Shown: one piece after another, positions 7,047-15,234 of the stretch | How the letters are laid out: each line of letters opens with the position of its first letter | Position numbering within the stretch: position 1 is the first letter of the stretch | Source: Herminiimonas sp. | GTDB taxonomy: Bacteria > Pseudomonadota > Gammaproteobacteria > Burkholderiales > Burkholderiaceae_D | DNA: 39,909 nt | Assembly (NCBI GenBank): GCA_028292265.1 | Contig: JAQGMR010000036.1 | Location: forward strand, 1-39,909 | Reading direction: 5' to 3' | The notes under the pieces: generated by a model | Seen by the model: only the letters and a program-made list of their open reading frames with translations | Told to the model about the DNA's origin: nothing | The model's database searches: none | Translations under genes and position numbers: made by a program

Positions 7047-9086
7047 CTAAACTGCCAGCACCGGCCTTCTCGATCGCATAACTTGCAATCCAACCGCAGC
7101 TATTGCCAACCCGAACCCGATCATATCCGACACGGTCCCCGGATAAACCAGCGCAAAGCCCGCCACGATCAGCATGACCCGTTCCACCAGTGTAGTCTTC
7201 AGGATCATCCAGCCTTGGAAGCCGGCAGCGATCGCGGCAATACCCACGGCAGCGGTAACCGTCACCTGCGCAATAGACCACCAGTTTGCTGCGGCCAAAG
7301 CCTTGGTCGAGCCCATTAGCAGCAAGCCCTGCCCGGCCGGATCAAGCACGAACATGAAGGGCAGCAGGAAGGCCGGCACGGTGTACTTCCAGCATTGCAT
7401 CGTCGTCTTGTACGCATCCCCTCCAGTGATGGCGGCGGCGGCGAACGGCGACAGCGCGGTCGGCGGCGACACTTCGGAAAGCACGGCGTAATAGAAGATG
7501 AACATGTGAGCTGCGAAGTCCGGCACGCCGAGTTTGATCAGGGCCGGCGCGGTAATGACGGCGCAGATGATATACGACGCTGTGACCGGCACCGCAAGCC
7601 CGACGATCCACACCACAAGCGCGGTGTAAATGGTCGTGAGCAGCAAAGAGCCACCGGCATAGTCGATCACGATCGAGCTGAATTTCAGGCCGAGACCGGT
7701 GAGCGTGACCACGCCCACGATCAGGCCAGCGCCAGCGCAAGTTGCCGCCACATTGAGCACACCGACCGAGCCGCCTTCCAGCGCCTTGACCAGTTTCGAT
7801 TCCCAGAGTTGCTTGCCAATCGGGCCCTTGCCCTTGAATACATCGTATGGAATCAACGCGCAGTCGCGGTCCAGGAAGCTGGTGAAGAACGACACGACGG
7901 TGGCCCAGAACACGGAAAGCACCGGCGAGAATCCCCACAGCATGAAGATCACGATGGAGATCAGCGAGAGGAAGTGGAACCAGTAGCGCTTCGTAAGGTT
8001 CCAGACAGAGTCGACCCGCTCGAAAGTGGTATTGCCCATGCCGTATTTGCGCGCGTCGATTTCGACCATGAGGAACAGGGCGAGGTAGAACAGCAACGTA
8101 GGAATGGTCGCCATCAACAGCACGTCCAGATACGAAATCTTCAGGAACTCGGCGATCAGGAAGGCGGCCGCGCCCAACACCGGCGGCGAAATGATTGCGC
8201 CCAGTCCACCAGCGGCGAGAAGTCCGCCCGCAGCGTTGCGTTCATAGCCAACCTTCGCAAGCATTGGCCACGCGACCGATCCGAGCGTGACGGTGGTCGC
8301 CACGCCAGAGCCGGATGGTCCGCCGAGCAGGAAAGACGCGAGCACGACAGTGCGGCCAGCGCCGGTCGGCTTGCCGCCCATCGCGGAGAATGAAAAGTCG
8401 ATGTAGAACTTGCCGGCGTTGGAGTACTGCAGGAACGCGCCGAAGATGGTGAACAGGATGATGAGCGAGGAAGATACGTCCACCGCGACGCCGAAGATGC
8501 CTTCCAGCGTCATGTACATCTGTCCGACCAGGCGGCCGACTTCATAGCCCTTGTGGGTCCATGGCGCAGGCAGGTAGGCGCCGAATAGCGCATAGGCCAG
8601 GAAGCAGGTTGTGATGAACGGCATGATCCAGCCGTTGGTCCGGCGCATCGCCTCCATCACCAGCAGGATAAGCGCCACGCCGAAGAAAATGTCCATCGGT
8701 TCCGGCATGGTGTTGCGGTCGGTGAAGTCGTCGCCGCCCATGATGGCGTAGACGATCGTTGCGACCGAGAGCAGCGCGAGTGCCCAGTCCCACCACATGA
8801 TGCGGTGGCGATAGCGCTTGGCGACCGGGAACAGAAGAAAGCAGAGGAACAGGACGAACGCAACGTGGACCGGTCGCAGCGTTTGCGTCGGCACGATGGC
8901 ATAGGCCGTATAAAGATGAAACAGCGACATGACCACGGCGACCACGATCAGGAAGGCGCCGATGCGCCCCTTCATCTTGTTTGCCGCGCCCTCTTCTTCT
9001 TCGATGAACTCTTCGGCCTTGCGCAATGCTTCGTCGCTGATGATTCCAGCTTCGACAGGCGCCGCCACGGGTGAGGTTTGGCTCAT
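7047..9086 (-). CDS. TRAP transporter permease, fused 4TM/12TM subunits (TAXI type)
   Basis: A 679-residue inner-membrane protein that joins the small DctQ-like subunit (four helices, about residues 45-190) to the large DctM-like subunit in one chain, as is usual for the TAXI branch of TRAP transporters. The large part contains ASFLLGGPSGSGVATTVTLGS and AGGLGAIISPPVLGAAAF, family-typical Gly/Pro-rich hairpin regions, and the later SEVSPPTALSPFAAAAITGG. It would use an ion gradient to import an organic acid delivered by the binding protein encoded just upstream. The ATG at 9086 (MSQTSPVAAP) has GGAGAG nine bases before it; an in-frame Met 11 codons earlier is weaker. Confidence 0.92.
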   Translation of the reverse strand: MSQTSPVAAPVEAGIISDEALRKAEEFIEEEEGAANKMKGRIGAFLIVVAVVMSLFHLYTAYAIVPTQTLRPVHVAFVLFLCFLLFPVAKRYRHRIMWWDWALALLSVATIVYAIMGGDDFTDRNTMPEPMDIFFGVALILLVMEAMRRTNGWIMPFITTCFLAYALFGAYLPAPWTHKGYEVGRLVGQMYMTLEGIFGVAVDVSSSLIILFTIFGAFLQYSNAGKFYIDFSFSAMGGKPTGAGRTVVLASFLLGGPSGSGVATTVTLGSVAWPMLAKVGYERNAAGGLLAAGGLGAIISPPVLGAAAFLIAEFLKISYLDVLLMATIPTLLFYLALFLMVEIDARKYGMGNTTFERVDSVWNLTKRYWFHFLSLISIVIFMLWGFSPVLSVFWATVVSFFTSFLDRDCALIPYDVFKGKGPIGKQLWESKLVKALEGGSVGVLNVAATCAGAGLIVGVVTLTGLGLKFSSIVIDYAGGSLLLTTIYTALVVWIVGLAVPVTASYIICAVITAPALIKLGVPDFAAHMFIFYYAVLSEVSPPTALSPFAAAAITGGDAYKTTMQCWKYTVPAFLLPFMFVLDPAGQGLLLMGSTKALAAANWWSIAQVTVTAAVGIAAIAAGFQGWMILKTTLVERVMLIVAGFALVYPGTVSDMIGFGLAIAAVGLQVMRSRRPVLAV

Positions 9087-9123
9087 ATTCTGCAACTCTC
9101 CAGTTTTTCTTTTGCACACAGCA

Positions 9124-9144
9124 AAACCCCGCCGGTGGGCGGGG
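9124..9144 (-). terminator. hairpin between binding-protein and permease genes
   Basis: On the minus strand GGCGGGG is the second arm of a 7-bp stem (9127-9133 with 9138-9144) with a CACC loop, and TTTTG follows directly. Because it sits between co-directional SBP and permease genes it looks like an attenuating terminator that lowers permease expression relative to binding protein. Confidence 0.65.
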
Positions 9145-9162
9145 CTATTGCACAGCGTTGAT

Positions 9163-10146
9163 TCAGTTCAGCTTGACGCCCTTTTCGGCGAAATACTTCA
9201 GTGCGCCGGGGTGGAAGGGAATCGGGGTCGCCGCTGTCTTCTGGTTTTCCAGCTTGAAGTTTTCGGCTTCCTTGTGGACGGCTACCAGGTCGGCCTTCTT
9301 CTCAAAGATCGTCTTGACGATGTTGTAGGCGGTCTTCTCGTCCATGTCGACATTGGCAACCAGGATGTTCATCACCGTGGCTTCCTTGTTGTCGGTGTCC
9401 ATGCCGCGGTAGGCCGATTTCGGAATCGTATCGACGACATAGAGGTTGCCGTACTTCTTGTTCATCGCCGCAACCGTCTCTGCATGATCGATCAGCTTGA
9501 TCTTGTTGCCTGGCGTGTTGGCAAGGTCCGTTACCGCTGCCGTGGGAAGGCCGCCGACCCAGAAGAACGCGTCGATCTTGTTGTCCTTGATGGCGTTGAC
9601 CGATTCGGAGACCGAGAGCCGCTCGCGCTTGACGTCCTTGTCCTTGTCGAGACCGGCTGCTTCGAGAATGCGGAAGGCCATGACTTCGGTAGCGCTGCCG
9701 GGCGAGCCGGTGGAGATGTGCTTGCCCTTTAGATCGGAGAGCTTGTTAACGCCGCGCCCCTCAGTGGTGACAATGTGCATGCGGTTGGGATACAGGACAG
9801 CGAGCGTGCGTACCGGCACCTTGTGCGACTTGAACTTGTCCTCACCGTTGTAGGCGTCGAGCGCCGCATCCGACATGGTGAAGCCGATGTAGGACTTGCC
9901 GGTGTTGATGAGCTTGAGGTTGTCTACCGAGCCGCCGGTGACTTCAGCGGTTGCCTGCATGCCCGGCACCGACTTGGATAGCACCGAGGCCAGTCCGCCG
10001 CCCATGGGATAGTAGACGCCACCCGTGCCGCCCGTGGCAACGGAAATGTTTTGAGCCTGGACCGTGGGGACGAGAAAAGCGAGGGAACCTAAAACCAGGG
10101 CGGCGCAACACGCGCGACCCCGTTGACCGAGGGCTTGGGAAATCAT
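9163..10146 (-). CDS. TAXI-family TRAP transporter substrate-binding protein
   Basis: A 327-residue periplasmic protein with a Sec signal ending VQA at about residue 31. The mature N-terminus carries the family signature ISVATGGTGGVYYPMGGGLA; later blocks are SYIGFTMSDAALDAYNG, DLKGKHISTGSPGSATEV and IDAFFWVGGLPTAAV, all typical of TAXI proteins. It would capture a small ligand, in known cases often glutamate-like or dicarboxylate compounds, for the fused TRAP permease downstream. AAGGAGA precedes the ATG. The true ligand cannot be read from sequence. Confidence 0.92.
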   Translation of the reverse strand: MISQALGQRGRACCAALVLGSLAFLVPTVQAQNISVATGGTGGVYYPMGGGLASVLSKSVPGMQATAEVTGGSVDNLKLINTGKSYIGFTMSDAALDAYNGEDKFKSHKVPVRTLAVLYPNRMHIVTTEGRGVNKLSDLKGKHISTGSPGSATEVMAFRILEAAGLDKDKDVKRERLSVSESVNAIKDNKIDAFFWVGGLPTAAVTDLANTPGNKIKLIDHAETVAAMNKKYGNLYVVDTIPKSAYRGMDTDNKEATVMNILVANVDMDEKTAYNIVKTIFEKKADLVAVHKEAENFKLENQKTAATPIPFHPGALKYFAEKGVKLN

Positions 10147-10202
10147 GTCTTCTCCTTTGATGGTGCTACGTGTGCTCTACGGGCACGTTTTTGCTACAGC
10201 GG

Positions 10203-10208
10203 ATTATA
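10203..10208 (-). promoter_or_regulatory. perfect -10 element upstream of the TRAP operon
   Basis: TATAAT is present on the minus strand about 57 bases before the binding-protein ATG, in a locally AT-rich stretch. The base triplets 17-18 bases upstream (CTGCCG) match the -35 consensus poorly, so this may need an activator. Confidence 0.4.
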
Positions 10209-10295
10209 GTATTGCAATTAATCCTTCGGCAGGAGAGTTTTTTACCGGCTTCGCCAATGCGTCTCTTGTTGGCGCTTACCCTTTTCAGCCCTGCG

Positions 10296-10610
10296 CTAGC
10301 GTGACAGAAGCGGCTGCTGGCCCAGGCTTGCCTCGAGGTTTTCGATGCGCCGCAACAAGGCAACCGCAAGCGCAAGACCGGCGCGGTCGAGCTCGAAATC
10401 CTGCTGCAGGCGCCGGGCAGTGCGCACTGTGCTGACCAGGCACAAGCGGAACCTCGGCGGCTGCGCATGTTGCTCGAGCGGCGTCAACACACCAGCCTCG
10501 ACAAGGTCGGCAATGTCCTCGACCGGCAGGTCGGACCAGGCCGCCAGCTCATCAATGGTGCATTCTCCGGCGTCGCCAAGCAAGACTGATTCCGACACGA
10601 TCACGTTCAT
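10296..10610 (-). CDS. cbpM: chaperone modulator CbpM
   Basis: A 104-residue protein with a MerR-like N-terminal helix-turn-helix fold (CTIDELAAWSDLPVEDIADLV, then EAGVLTPL) and a C-terminal helix pair (VRTARRLQQDFELDRAGLALAV, shown in two parts). CbpM proteins bind the J-domain of CbpA and block its stimulation of DnaK; they are cytoplasmic. The gene overlaps the end of cbpA by four bases (ATGA), so the two are translationally coupled, the standard arrangement for this pair. Confidence 0.9.
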   Translation of the reverse strand: MNVIVSESVLLGDAGECTIDELAAWSDLPVEDIADLVEAGVLTPLEQHAQPPRFRLCLVSTVRTARRLQQDFELDRAGLALAVALLRRIENLEASLGQQPLLSR

Positions 10611-11581
10611 TTTCCCCGTCCTTCGGGCCAGTGCCCGCGCGGATTGAATTTCGACTCCGTCGCCAGTTCCGTAAACAGCCTGCGCTCTTCGCTGCTCAAT
10701 GTTTGCGGCACCTCTATGCGGACTTCGGCATACAGGTCGCCGGCTCCGCCGTCAGGCGCCGGCAGGCCCCGCCCGGACAACCGCAATCGGCGCCCGGATA
10801 CGGTGCCCGGCTTGATGCTGAGTTCGACCGTGCCGCCCGGTGTGGGCAGCGCGATGCTGGCGCCAAGTGCGGCTTCCCACGGCGTCAGCGGAAGGTCCAT
10901 GGCAATGTCACGACCCTGCAGGCGATAGAGCGGATGCGGGGCAACCGACAGCTTCACGTAGAGGTCGCCTGACGGACCGCCGTGCGTGCCCTGCCCTCCT
11001 TTTGCGGGCAAGCGCAGGCGCTGACCGTCGGTTGCGCCTTTGGGAACATTGATGCGAAAAGTGCGCGGCACACGGCGTGGCAAGCCGTGTTCATCGTGCT
11101 GCGGGAGCTCAACGCTGACATCGATTTCGCCTCCAGTGTAGAGGCGTTCCAGTGGCACCTGCGTGGCCACTTCAAAGTCTTGTCCGGCCCTTGGGAAAGC
11201 GCGGCCGCGGCCGCCGGCAGCGGAGCTGGTACGCCCGCCCGGCGACGGACCGGAGCGTGTGCCGAACGCAGCAAACAGGTCCGCCAGGTCAACGTCGTCA
11301 AAGTTTGCGCCCTGCCCGCCGAAATGCTCGCGCCATTGCGGCGGGGGCGTGAACTGTTCACCGGCGGCGTGGCTGCCGAGTTCGTCATATTCCTTGCGCT
11401 TCTCCGCATCCTTCAATGTGGCGTAGGCCTCCGCCACCTCCTTGAATTTTTCCTCGCCCTTCGCGTCCTTGGAGACGTCCGGATGGTAGAGATGCGCCAG
11501 CTTGCGGTAAGCCTTCTTGATGTCCGCCGTGGTGGCGGAACGCTCGACCCCGAGAATCTTGTAGTAGTCCTTGTATTTCAT
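10607..11581 (-). CDS. cbpA: DnaJ-class co-chaperone CbpA
   Basis: A 324-residue co-chaperone. The J-domain covers residues 1-70 (DYYKILGV, the essential HPD at 33-35, and YATLKDAEKRKEYDELG). A Gly/Ser/Arg-rich linker follows (about 75-135), then two beta-rich substrate-binding domains containing LRLPAKGGQGTHGGPSGDLY and RRLRLSGRGLPAP. There is no CxxCxGxG zinc finger, which separates it from DnaJ. It would recruit DnaK (Hsp70) to misfolded clients and is often active in stationary phase. GGAAAGG lies upstream of the ATG. It forms an operon with cbpM. Confidence 0.93.
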   Translation of the reverse strand: MKYKDYYKILGVERSATTADIKKAYRKLAHLYHPDVSKDAKGEEKFKEVAEAYATLKDAEKRKEYDELGSHAAGEQFTPPPQWREHFGGQGANFDDVDLADLFAAFGTRSGPSPGGRTSSAAGGRGRAFPRAGQDFEVATQVPLERLYTGGEIDVSVELPQHDEHGLPRRVPRTFRINVPKGATDGQRLRLPAKGGQGTHGGPSGDLYVKLSVAPHPLYRLQGRDIAMDLPLTPWEAALGASIALPTPGGTVELSIKPGTVSGRRLRLSGRGLPAPDGGAGDLYAEVRIEVPQTLSSEERRLFTELATESKFNPRGHWPEGRGK

Positions 11582-11983
11582 TGTTGCCTTTCCTGGCCGG
11601 GCCTTCGCGGCGGTCGCCTGTCGTTACCACGGTGTGTTTGACATCGTATCGCGCCGGTGATTTTGCCGGCATGATTTCGCTTCTTGTTCCGTCACTCCAT
11701 CGGCTTGCGCCCAAAAACACGGGTTTAGCGTCGCGTTCCATCTCGCGCCCGGCCAAGGATTTCGTCTCGGGTTTGTCTTTCGTCTCTCGCTTCGTTCGCC
11801 TGCCATTTCTCATTGCGCTTGCAGCGTCGTTGATGCCGGCTCTGCGTTCCTGCTGGAAACCCTTCGAACATTCGGCCCGCTCGCTGTTAGGGCCGCAACT
11901 CGAAGGTATAATTTCCGCAATTCCAAATCGCCGGAACGCCCGCGCCTTACGCTGGCGCGCCTTGGCCTTCCGCTTTCGATTAC
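11582..11983. other. intergenic region between divergent cbpA and the KaiC-like operon
   Basis: About 400 bases without a credible gene. Long frames cross it on both strands, but their translations are Arg/Ser-rich shadow-like sequence. It contains the promoter candidate at 11884-11912 for the rightward operon; no equally good promoter was seen for cbpA. Confidence 0.5.
11884..11912 (+). promoter_or_regulatory. promoter candidate for the KaiC-like operon
   Basis: A perfect TATAAT (11907-11912) lies about 70 bases before the first ATG of the operon. CTGTTA 17 bases upstream is a weak -35 (three of six matches). Confidence 0.4.
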
Positions 11984-12403
11984 ATGGCAAGTACGGCCGA
12001 ACTGCGTCAACAATTGATCCTCGCCGCGCTCCGCGGCAGCGGGGATGATGCCCCGAAGTTCGACAATGAACTTTGGGCATGGAGAAGACTTGCCCGGCAA
12101 CTGACGGAAATTATAGGCGACGCGGGCTTTTGCGCTCTTTACGGTCGTTCCGTCAAGCTGACCGCCCCGGAATTTCCCTGGCTTGCGATGCCTTCCGCGC
12201 CTCGTGTCGAGGGTGTGCTGCGCCGACTTCTTGACGATCTTGGCGGGGTTGACACATCCCTTGCATCGAAGGCCAACCATGCGCTGCTACAGACCTACAC
12301 CGGGTTGCTCTCCGCGTTGATCGGAGAGGCACTCACCCTGCAAATCCTTAAATCCGCATGGGAAGCCAAGCCGGACAAGAATCTTATGGAGAACGGAAAA
12401 TGA
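11984..12403 (+). CDS. uncharacterised protein encoded with a KaiC-like ATPase
   Basis: A 139-residue soluble protein of unknown function, predicted by eye to be almost entirely helical. Blocks that look constrained are LWAWRRLARQLTEIIGDAGF, LYGRSVKLT with FPWL, and the C-terminal ANHALLQTYTGLLSALIGEA followed by LTLQIL. The pattern reminds me of short proteins encoded beside KaiC homologues in other proteobacteria, but I know no named family. Its stop overlaps the ATPase start by four bases (ATGA), so the two are probably made in fixed ratio. The ATG at 11984 has no good ribosome-binding site, and a promoter candidate lies about 70 bases upstream. A role as partner or adaptor of the ATPase or the kinase is inference from position. 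Confidence 0.75.
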   Translation: MASTAELRQQLILAALRGSGDDAPKFDNELWAWRRLARQLTEIIGDAGFCALYGRSVKLTAPEFPWLAMPSAPRVEGVLRRLLDDLGGVDTSLASKANHALLQTYTGLLSALIGEALTLQILKSAWEAKPDKNLMENGK

Positions 12404-13881
12404 ACGACAAGGTGGACCTTGGGATGCTTCCAACAGGCGTCCCGGGGCTCGACATTCTGCTGGGAGGTGGACTCAGCGAATTTTCTTTCACGCTTATCGC
12501 CGGCGCGCCGGGCAGTGGCAAGACAACGCTTGCACATCAAATCATGTTTTCCCTTGCCGGCCCGCAGCGTCGGGCCATCTTCTTTACCGTGCTTGGAGAG
12601 CCGCCGCTCAAGATGCTGCGCTATCAGCAGCAGTACAGCTTTTTTGACGTGAACAAGGTAGGGGAATCAATCCGCTATGTGAACCTTGCCGAAGATCTGC
12701 GCAGCGGCGACTTCAACGGCGTAATGCGGCGTATCGCGAAGGAAGTAGAGGACTTCACACCTTCACTGGTTTTTGTGGATTCCTTTCGCTCCGTGGTGCA
12801 AACGGCGCGGGAGGGCAGTGAAGGCGTCACCGAGCTGCAGCATTTTGTGCAGGAGCTCGGCACTCGCATGACATCGTGGCAGGCCACAACGTTCCTCATT
12901 GGCGAGTACGCCAATCCCGAGAGCGAAGTCAATCCGATCCTGACCGTCGCCGACGGCATGATTTCCCTCTCGCAAAACGTTGAAACCAACTCAGTAGTAC
13001 GGAAGCTGCGCATATTCAAGATGCGCGGGCAGGCGCACATGGCGGGCTTCCATACCTTTCGCATGGGGCGCAACGGCATACAGGTTTTTCCCAGGCTGCT
13101 GCCACCACTGCCCGATGAGCCCGGCGGCCTCAGCGAAATTGACCCTAAAACCAGCCGCGTCTCCACGGGCATTCCAAAGCTCGATGACATGCTTCACGGC
13201 GGAATTCCGGTGGGCCACTCCGTGCTGGTCGTCGGCCCGACCGGTTGCGGCAAGACGATCCTCGGCACCGGCTTTCTGCAGGAGGGCGCACGCGCTGGCG
13301 AGCACGGCCTCGTTGTACGCTTCGAGAAAGGCGCCTCCCGGGCTCGCAATGTGGCGCTGGAACGCATGGTGCAGGCGGGCCAGGTGACCGTAGTCAAAAC
13401 CCATCTCATTGACCTTACGGTCGAGGAGATTGTGGAAGACCTGGTCCAGGCCATTCGCACGACCGGCGCAACTCGCGTGGTGCTCGACTCACTTTCCGAA
13501 CTTGATCTGTACCTCGCGCCCGAAAGCCGGCACGACTTCCGCGAATCGGTGTTTCGCATCCTGTCTTCGCTGGCCAGACTTAACGTCACAGTCATTGTCA
13601 CACTCGGGCTTGAGGACCGTTTCACCGACATGCGCTTTAGCCATTCCGAGCTGTCATTCCTGGCCGATGCCGTGATCGGATTCCGCTACGTTGAATTGCG
13701 TGGTGAACTCAAGCGGCTGCTGTCGGTTGTCAAGGTTCGGGGCAGTTCCCACAGCATCGACTTGCGGGAATTCACCATCGGCGAGGACGGCATAGAAATC
13801 AGCGAACGCATCGCCAACTTCGAAGGCCTGCTGAGCGGGCATGCCACGCAGGTGGGCAACCGGACAAACGAGACCGATTAA
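12400..13881 (+). CDS. KaiC-like double-domain ATPase (RecA/RAD55 superfamily)
   Basis: A 493-residue cytoplasmic protein with two KaiC domains. The first has the Walker A GAPGSGKT (35-42) and Walker B LVFVDSF; the second has GPTGCGKT (279-286) and RVVLDSL. Each domain opens with the KaiC mark (TGVPGLDILLGGG; TGIPKLDDMLHGG). In cyanobacterial KaiC each domain has a paired catalytic Glu-Glu; here these are Gly66-Glu67 and Glu309-Lys310. The segment matching the KaiC phosphosites is SELSF, with Ser419 kept where Ser431 would be and Phe420 in place of Thr432 (alignment by memory). No kaiA or kaiB is nearby. The start at 12400 is set by the ATGA overlap and GGAAA upstream. The next gene, a hybrid kinase, overlaps by one base. 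It is likely a signalling ATPase rather than a clock. Confidence 0.92.
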   Translation: MNDKVDLGMLPTGVPGLDILLGGGLSEFSFTLIAGAPGSGKTTLAHQIMFSLAGPQRRAIFFTVLGEPPLKMLRYQQQYSFFDVNKVGESIRYVNLAEDLRSGDFNGVMRRIAKEVEDFTPSLVFVDSFRSVVQTAREGSEGVTELQHFVQELGTRMTSWQATTFLIGEYANPESEVNPILTVADGMISLSQNVETNSVVRKLRIFKMRGQAHMAGFHTFRMGRNGIQVFPRLLPPLPDEPGGLSEIDPKTSRVSTGIPKLDDMLHGGIPVGHSVLVVGPTGCGKTILGTGFLQEGARAGEHGLVVRFEKGASRARNVALERMVQAGQVTVVKTHLIDLTVEEIVEDLVQAIRTTGATRVVLDSLSELDLYLAPESRHDFRESVFRILSSLARLNVTVIVTLGLEDRFTDMRFSHSELSFLADAVIGFRYVELRGELKRLLSVVKVRGSSHSIDLREFTIGEDGIEISERIANFEGLLSGHATQVGNRTNETD

Positions 13882-15197
13882 TGACAGCGCCAGACAAACC
13901 ATCGGACGAATACCCTTCCCGCTCCGCCGATCTCGACGTAGACGCGCTCATGCTCGACCGCGAAAGCCTGGTCAATTTGATCCGCCAGCTTCGCGACGCC
14001 AACCAGAACCTGGTGCTGGCGACGGTCAACGCTCAAACTTTGCGGGACGAGGCCGAGGCGACGAATCGACGCCAAAGCGAATTCCTTGCGATGCTTGCGC
14101 ATGAACTGCGCAATCCACTTGCGCCTATCGGTATGGTGACCGAATTGCTGGGCCGCCTTGCTGTAGCCAACCCCGATCTACCGCGACTTCACGCCATCCT
14201 GAAACGCCAGGTGGCGCACATGGCTCGCATGCTGGACGACCTGCTCGACGCGGCACGGGTTTCCAGCGGCAAGATTGAATTGGACCGCAGCCCGGTTTCC
14301 CTTATCGATGTGCTTGACCACGCTGTAGACGCGAGCGAACCCAGCATCACGCGGCGGCGGCAAACGCTGGTTCGCGAGAATTGCGCGACCGATGTCGTAC
14401 TTGATGCCGACCCTATCCGCTTGACGCAGGTGTTTTCCAACCTGCTGCTCAATGCCTCGAAATATACACAGGAAGGTGGCGAGATCCGCCTCGTCTGCAA
14501 GGCGCAGCCTGACTTGCTTGAGATTTCGGTGGAGGACAACGGGACCGGGATCGCCCTTGATGTGCTGCCTCATGTATTCGGTCTTTTTGTTCAGGGTCCC
14601 CGCACGCTGGCGCGGCCCGAGGGCGGGTTGGGCATCGGGCTTTCAGTGGTCAGAACGCTGGTGCAAATGCATGGCGGTACGGTCGCGGCACACAGCGACG
14701 GCCCCGGCCTCGGCTCGCGCTTTACCGTCACCTTGCCCCGACTGACGCAGGCGGAACCGGCGCGGACGGCGGCCGTGCCTGCGCCGTCCCGGGAATGTGG
14801 CCGAGTACTGCTGATCGAAGACAATGTGGATGCAAGCGACACCCTCCGCGAATTTCTCACGTTGGGCGGCCACACCGTCACCTGCGCGCTTGACGGCCCA
14901 AAAGGGCTCGCGCTCGCGCAGAGCAATGATTACGACATCATCCTCTGCGACGTTGGTCTGCCCGGCATGGATGGGTATGAGTTGATGCGTCGCTTAACGG
15001 AAGGCGGCGCGCAGTTTTCGTCACAAGACGGGGCACACAAGACGACGCCCTACACAATCGCCCTCACCGGCTATGGCGCGCCGGAGGATGAACGACTGGC
15101 GAGAGAAGCTGGTTTCAATGACTACATGGTAAAGCCGGTGGACGGCCGCAAACTTCTCTCGAGAATTTCGGACTGGATCGCGCGCAAGGGAAGTTAA
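13881..15197 (+). CDS. soluble hybrid histidine kinase with C-terminal receiver domain
   Basis: A 438-residue cytoplasmic hybrid kinase. Residues about 25-62 form a probable coiled coil. The HisKA domain carries the phospho-acceptor His74 in MLAHELRNPLAPI. The ATPase domain has the N box NLLLNASKYT, G1 box VEDNGTGIA and G2 box GGLGIGLSVV. The receiver domain (about 310-435) has the acidic pair in LLIEDNVDAS, the phospho-acceptor Asp in ILCDVGLPGMDGY, and the conserved Lys in YMVKPVD. There is no membrane segment or PAS domain, so input probably comes from a protein partner; the co-encoded KaiC-like ATPase is the obvious candidate. The TAATG overlap with that gene implies translational coupling. 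No response regulator with a DNA-binding output lies beside it. Confidence 0.92.
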   Translation: MTAPDKPSDEYPSRSADLDVDALMLDRESLVNLIRQLRDANQNLVLATVNAQTLRDEAEATNRRQSEFLAMLAHELRNPLAPIGMVTELLGRLAVANPDLPRLHAILKRQVAHMARMLDDLLDAARVSSGKIELDRSPVSLIDVLDHAVDASEPSITRRRQTLVRENCATDVVLDADPIRLTQVFSNLLLNASKYTQEGGEIRLVCKAQPDLLEISVEDNGTGIALDVLPHVFGLFVQGPRTLARPEGGLGIGLSVVRTLVQMHGGTVAAHSDGPGLGSRFTVTLPRLTQAEPARTAAVPAPSRECGRVLLIEDNVDASDTLREFLTLGGHTVTCALDGPKGLALAQSNDYDIILCDVGLPGMDGYELMRRLTEGGAQFSSQDGAHKTTPYTIALTGYGAPEDERLAREAGFNDYMVKPVDGRKLLSRISDWIARKGS

Positions 15198-15213
15198 GGT
15201 CGCATCCCTTGCG
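15181..15213. terminator. hairpin between convergent kinase and glycine-zipper genes
   Basis: GCGCAAGGGA (15181-15190) and TCCCTTGCGC (15204-15213) form a perfect 10-bp stem. The 13-base loop holds the kinase stop codon. It has no T-run but sits exactly between two converging genes, so it may serve both. Confidence 0.5.
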
Positions 15214-15234
15214 CGTTACCGTCGCTCCAAAGGC

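Noticed and set aside
7395..8393. 332-codon plus-strand frame inside the TRAP permease gene
   Set aside because: Charged, repetitive shadow of a membrane protein on the other strand; no ribosome-binding site.
11385..12080. 231-codon minus-strand frame across the cbpA promoter
   Set aside because: It runs into cbpA in another frame and its translation is low-complexity Arg/Lys-rich; cbpA has a clear start and Shine-Dalgarno site at 11581.
12400..13881. Calling the KaiC-like gene a circadian clock gene
   Set aside because: No kaiA or kaiB is present, and the catalytic and phosphosite residues differ from cyanobacterial KaiC.
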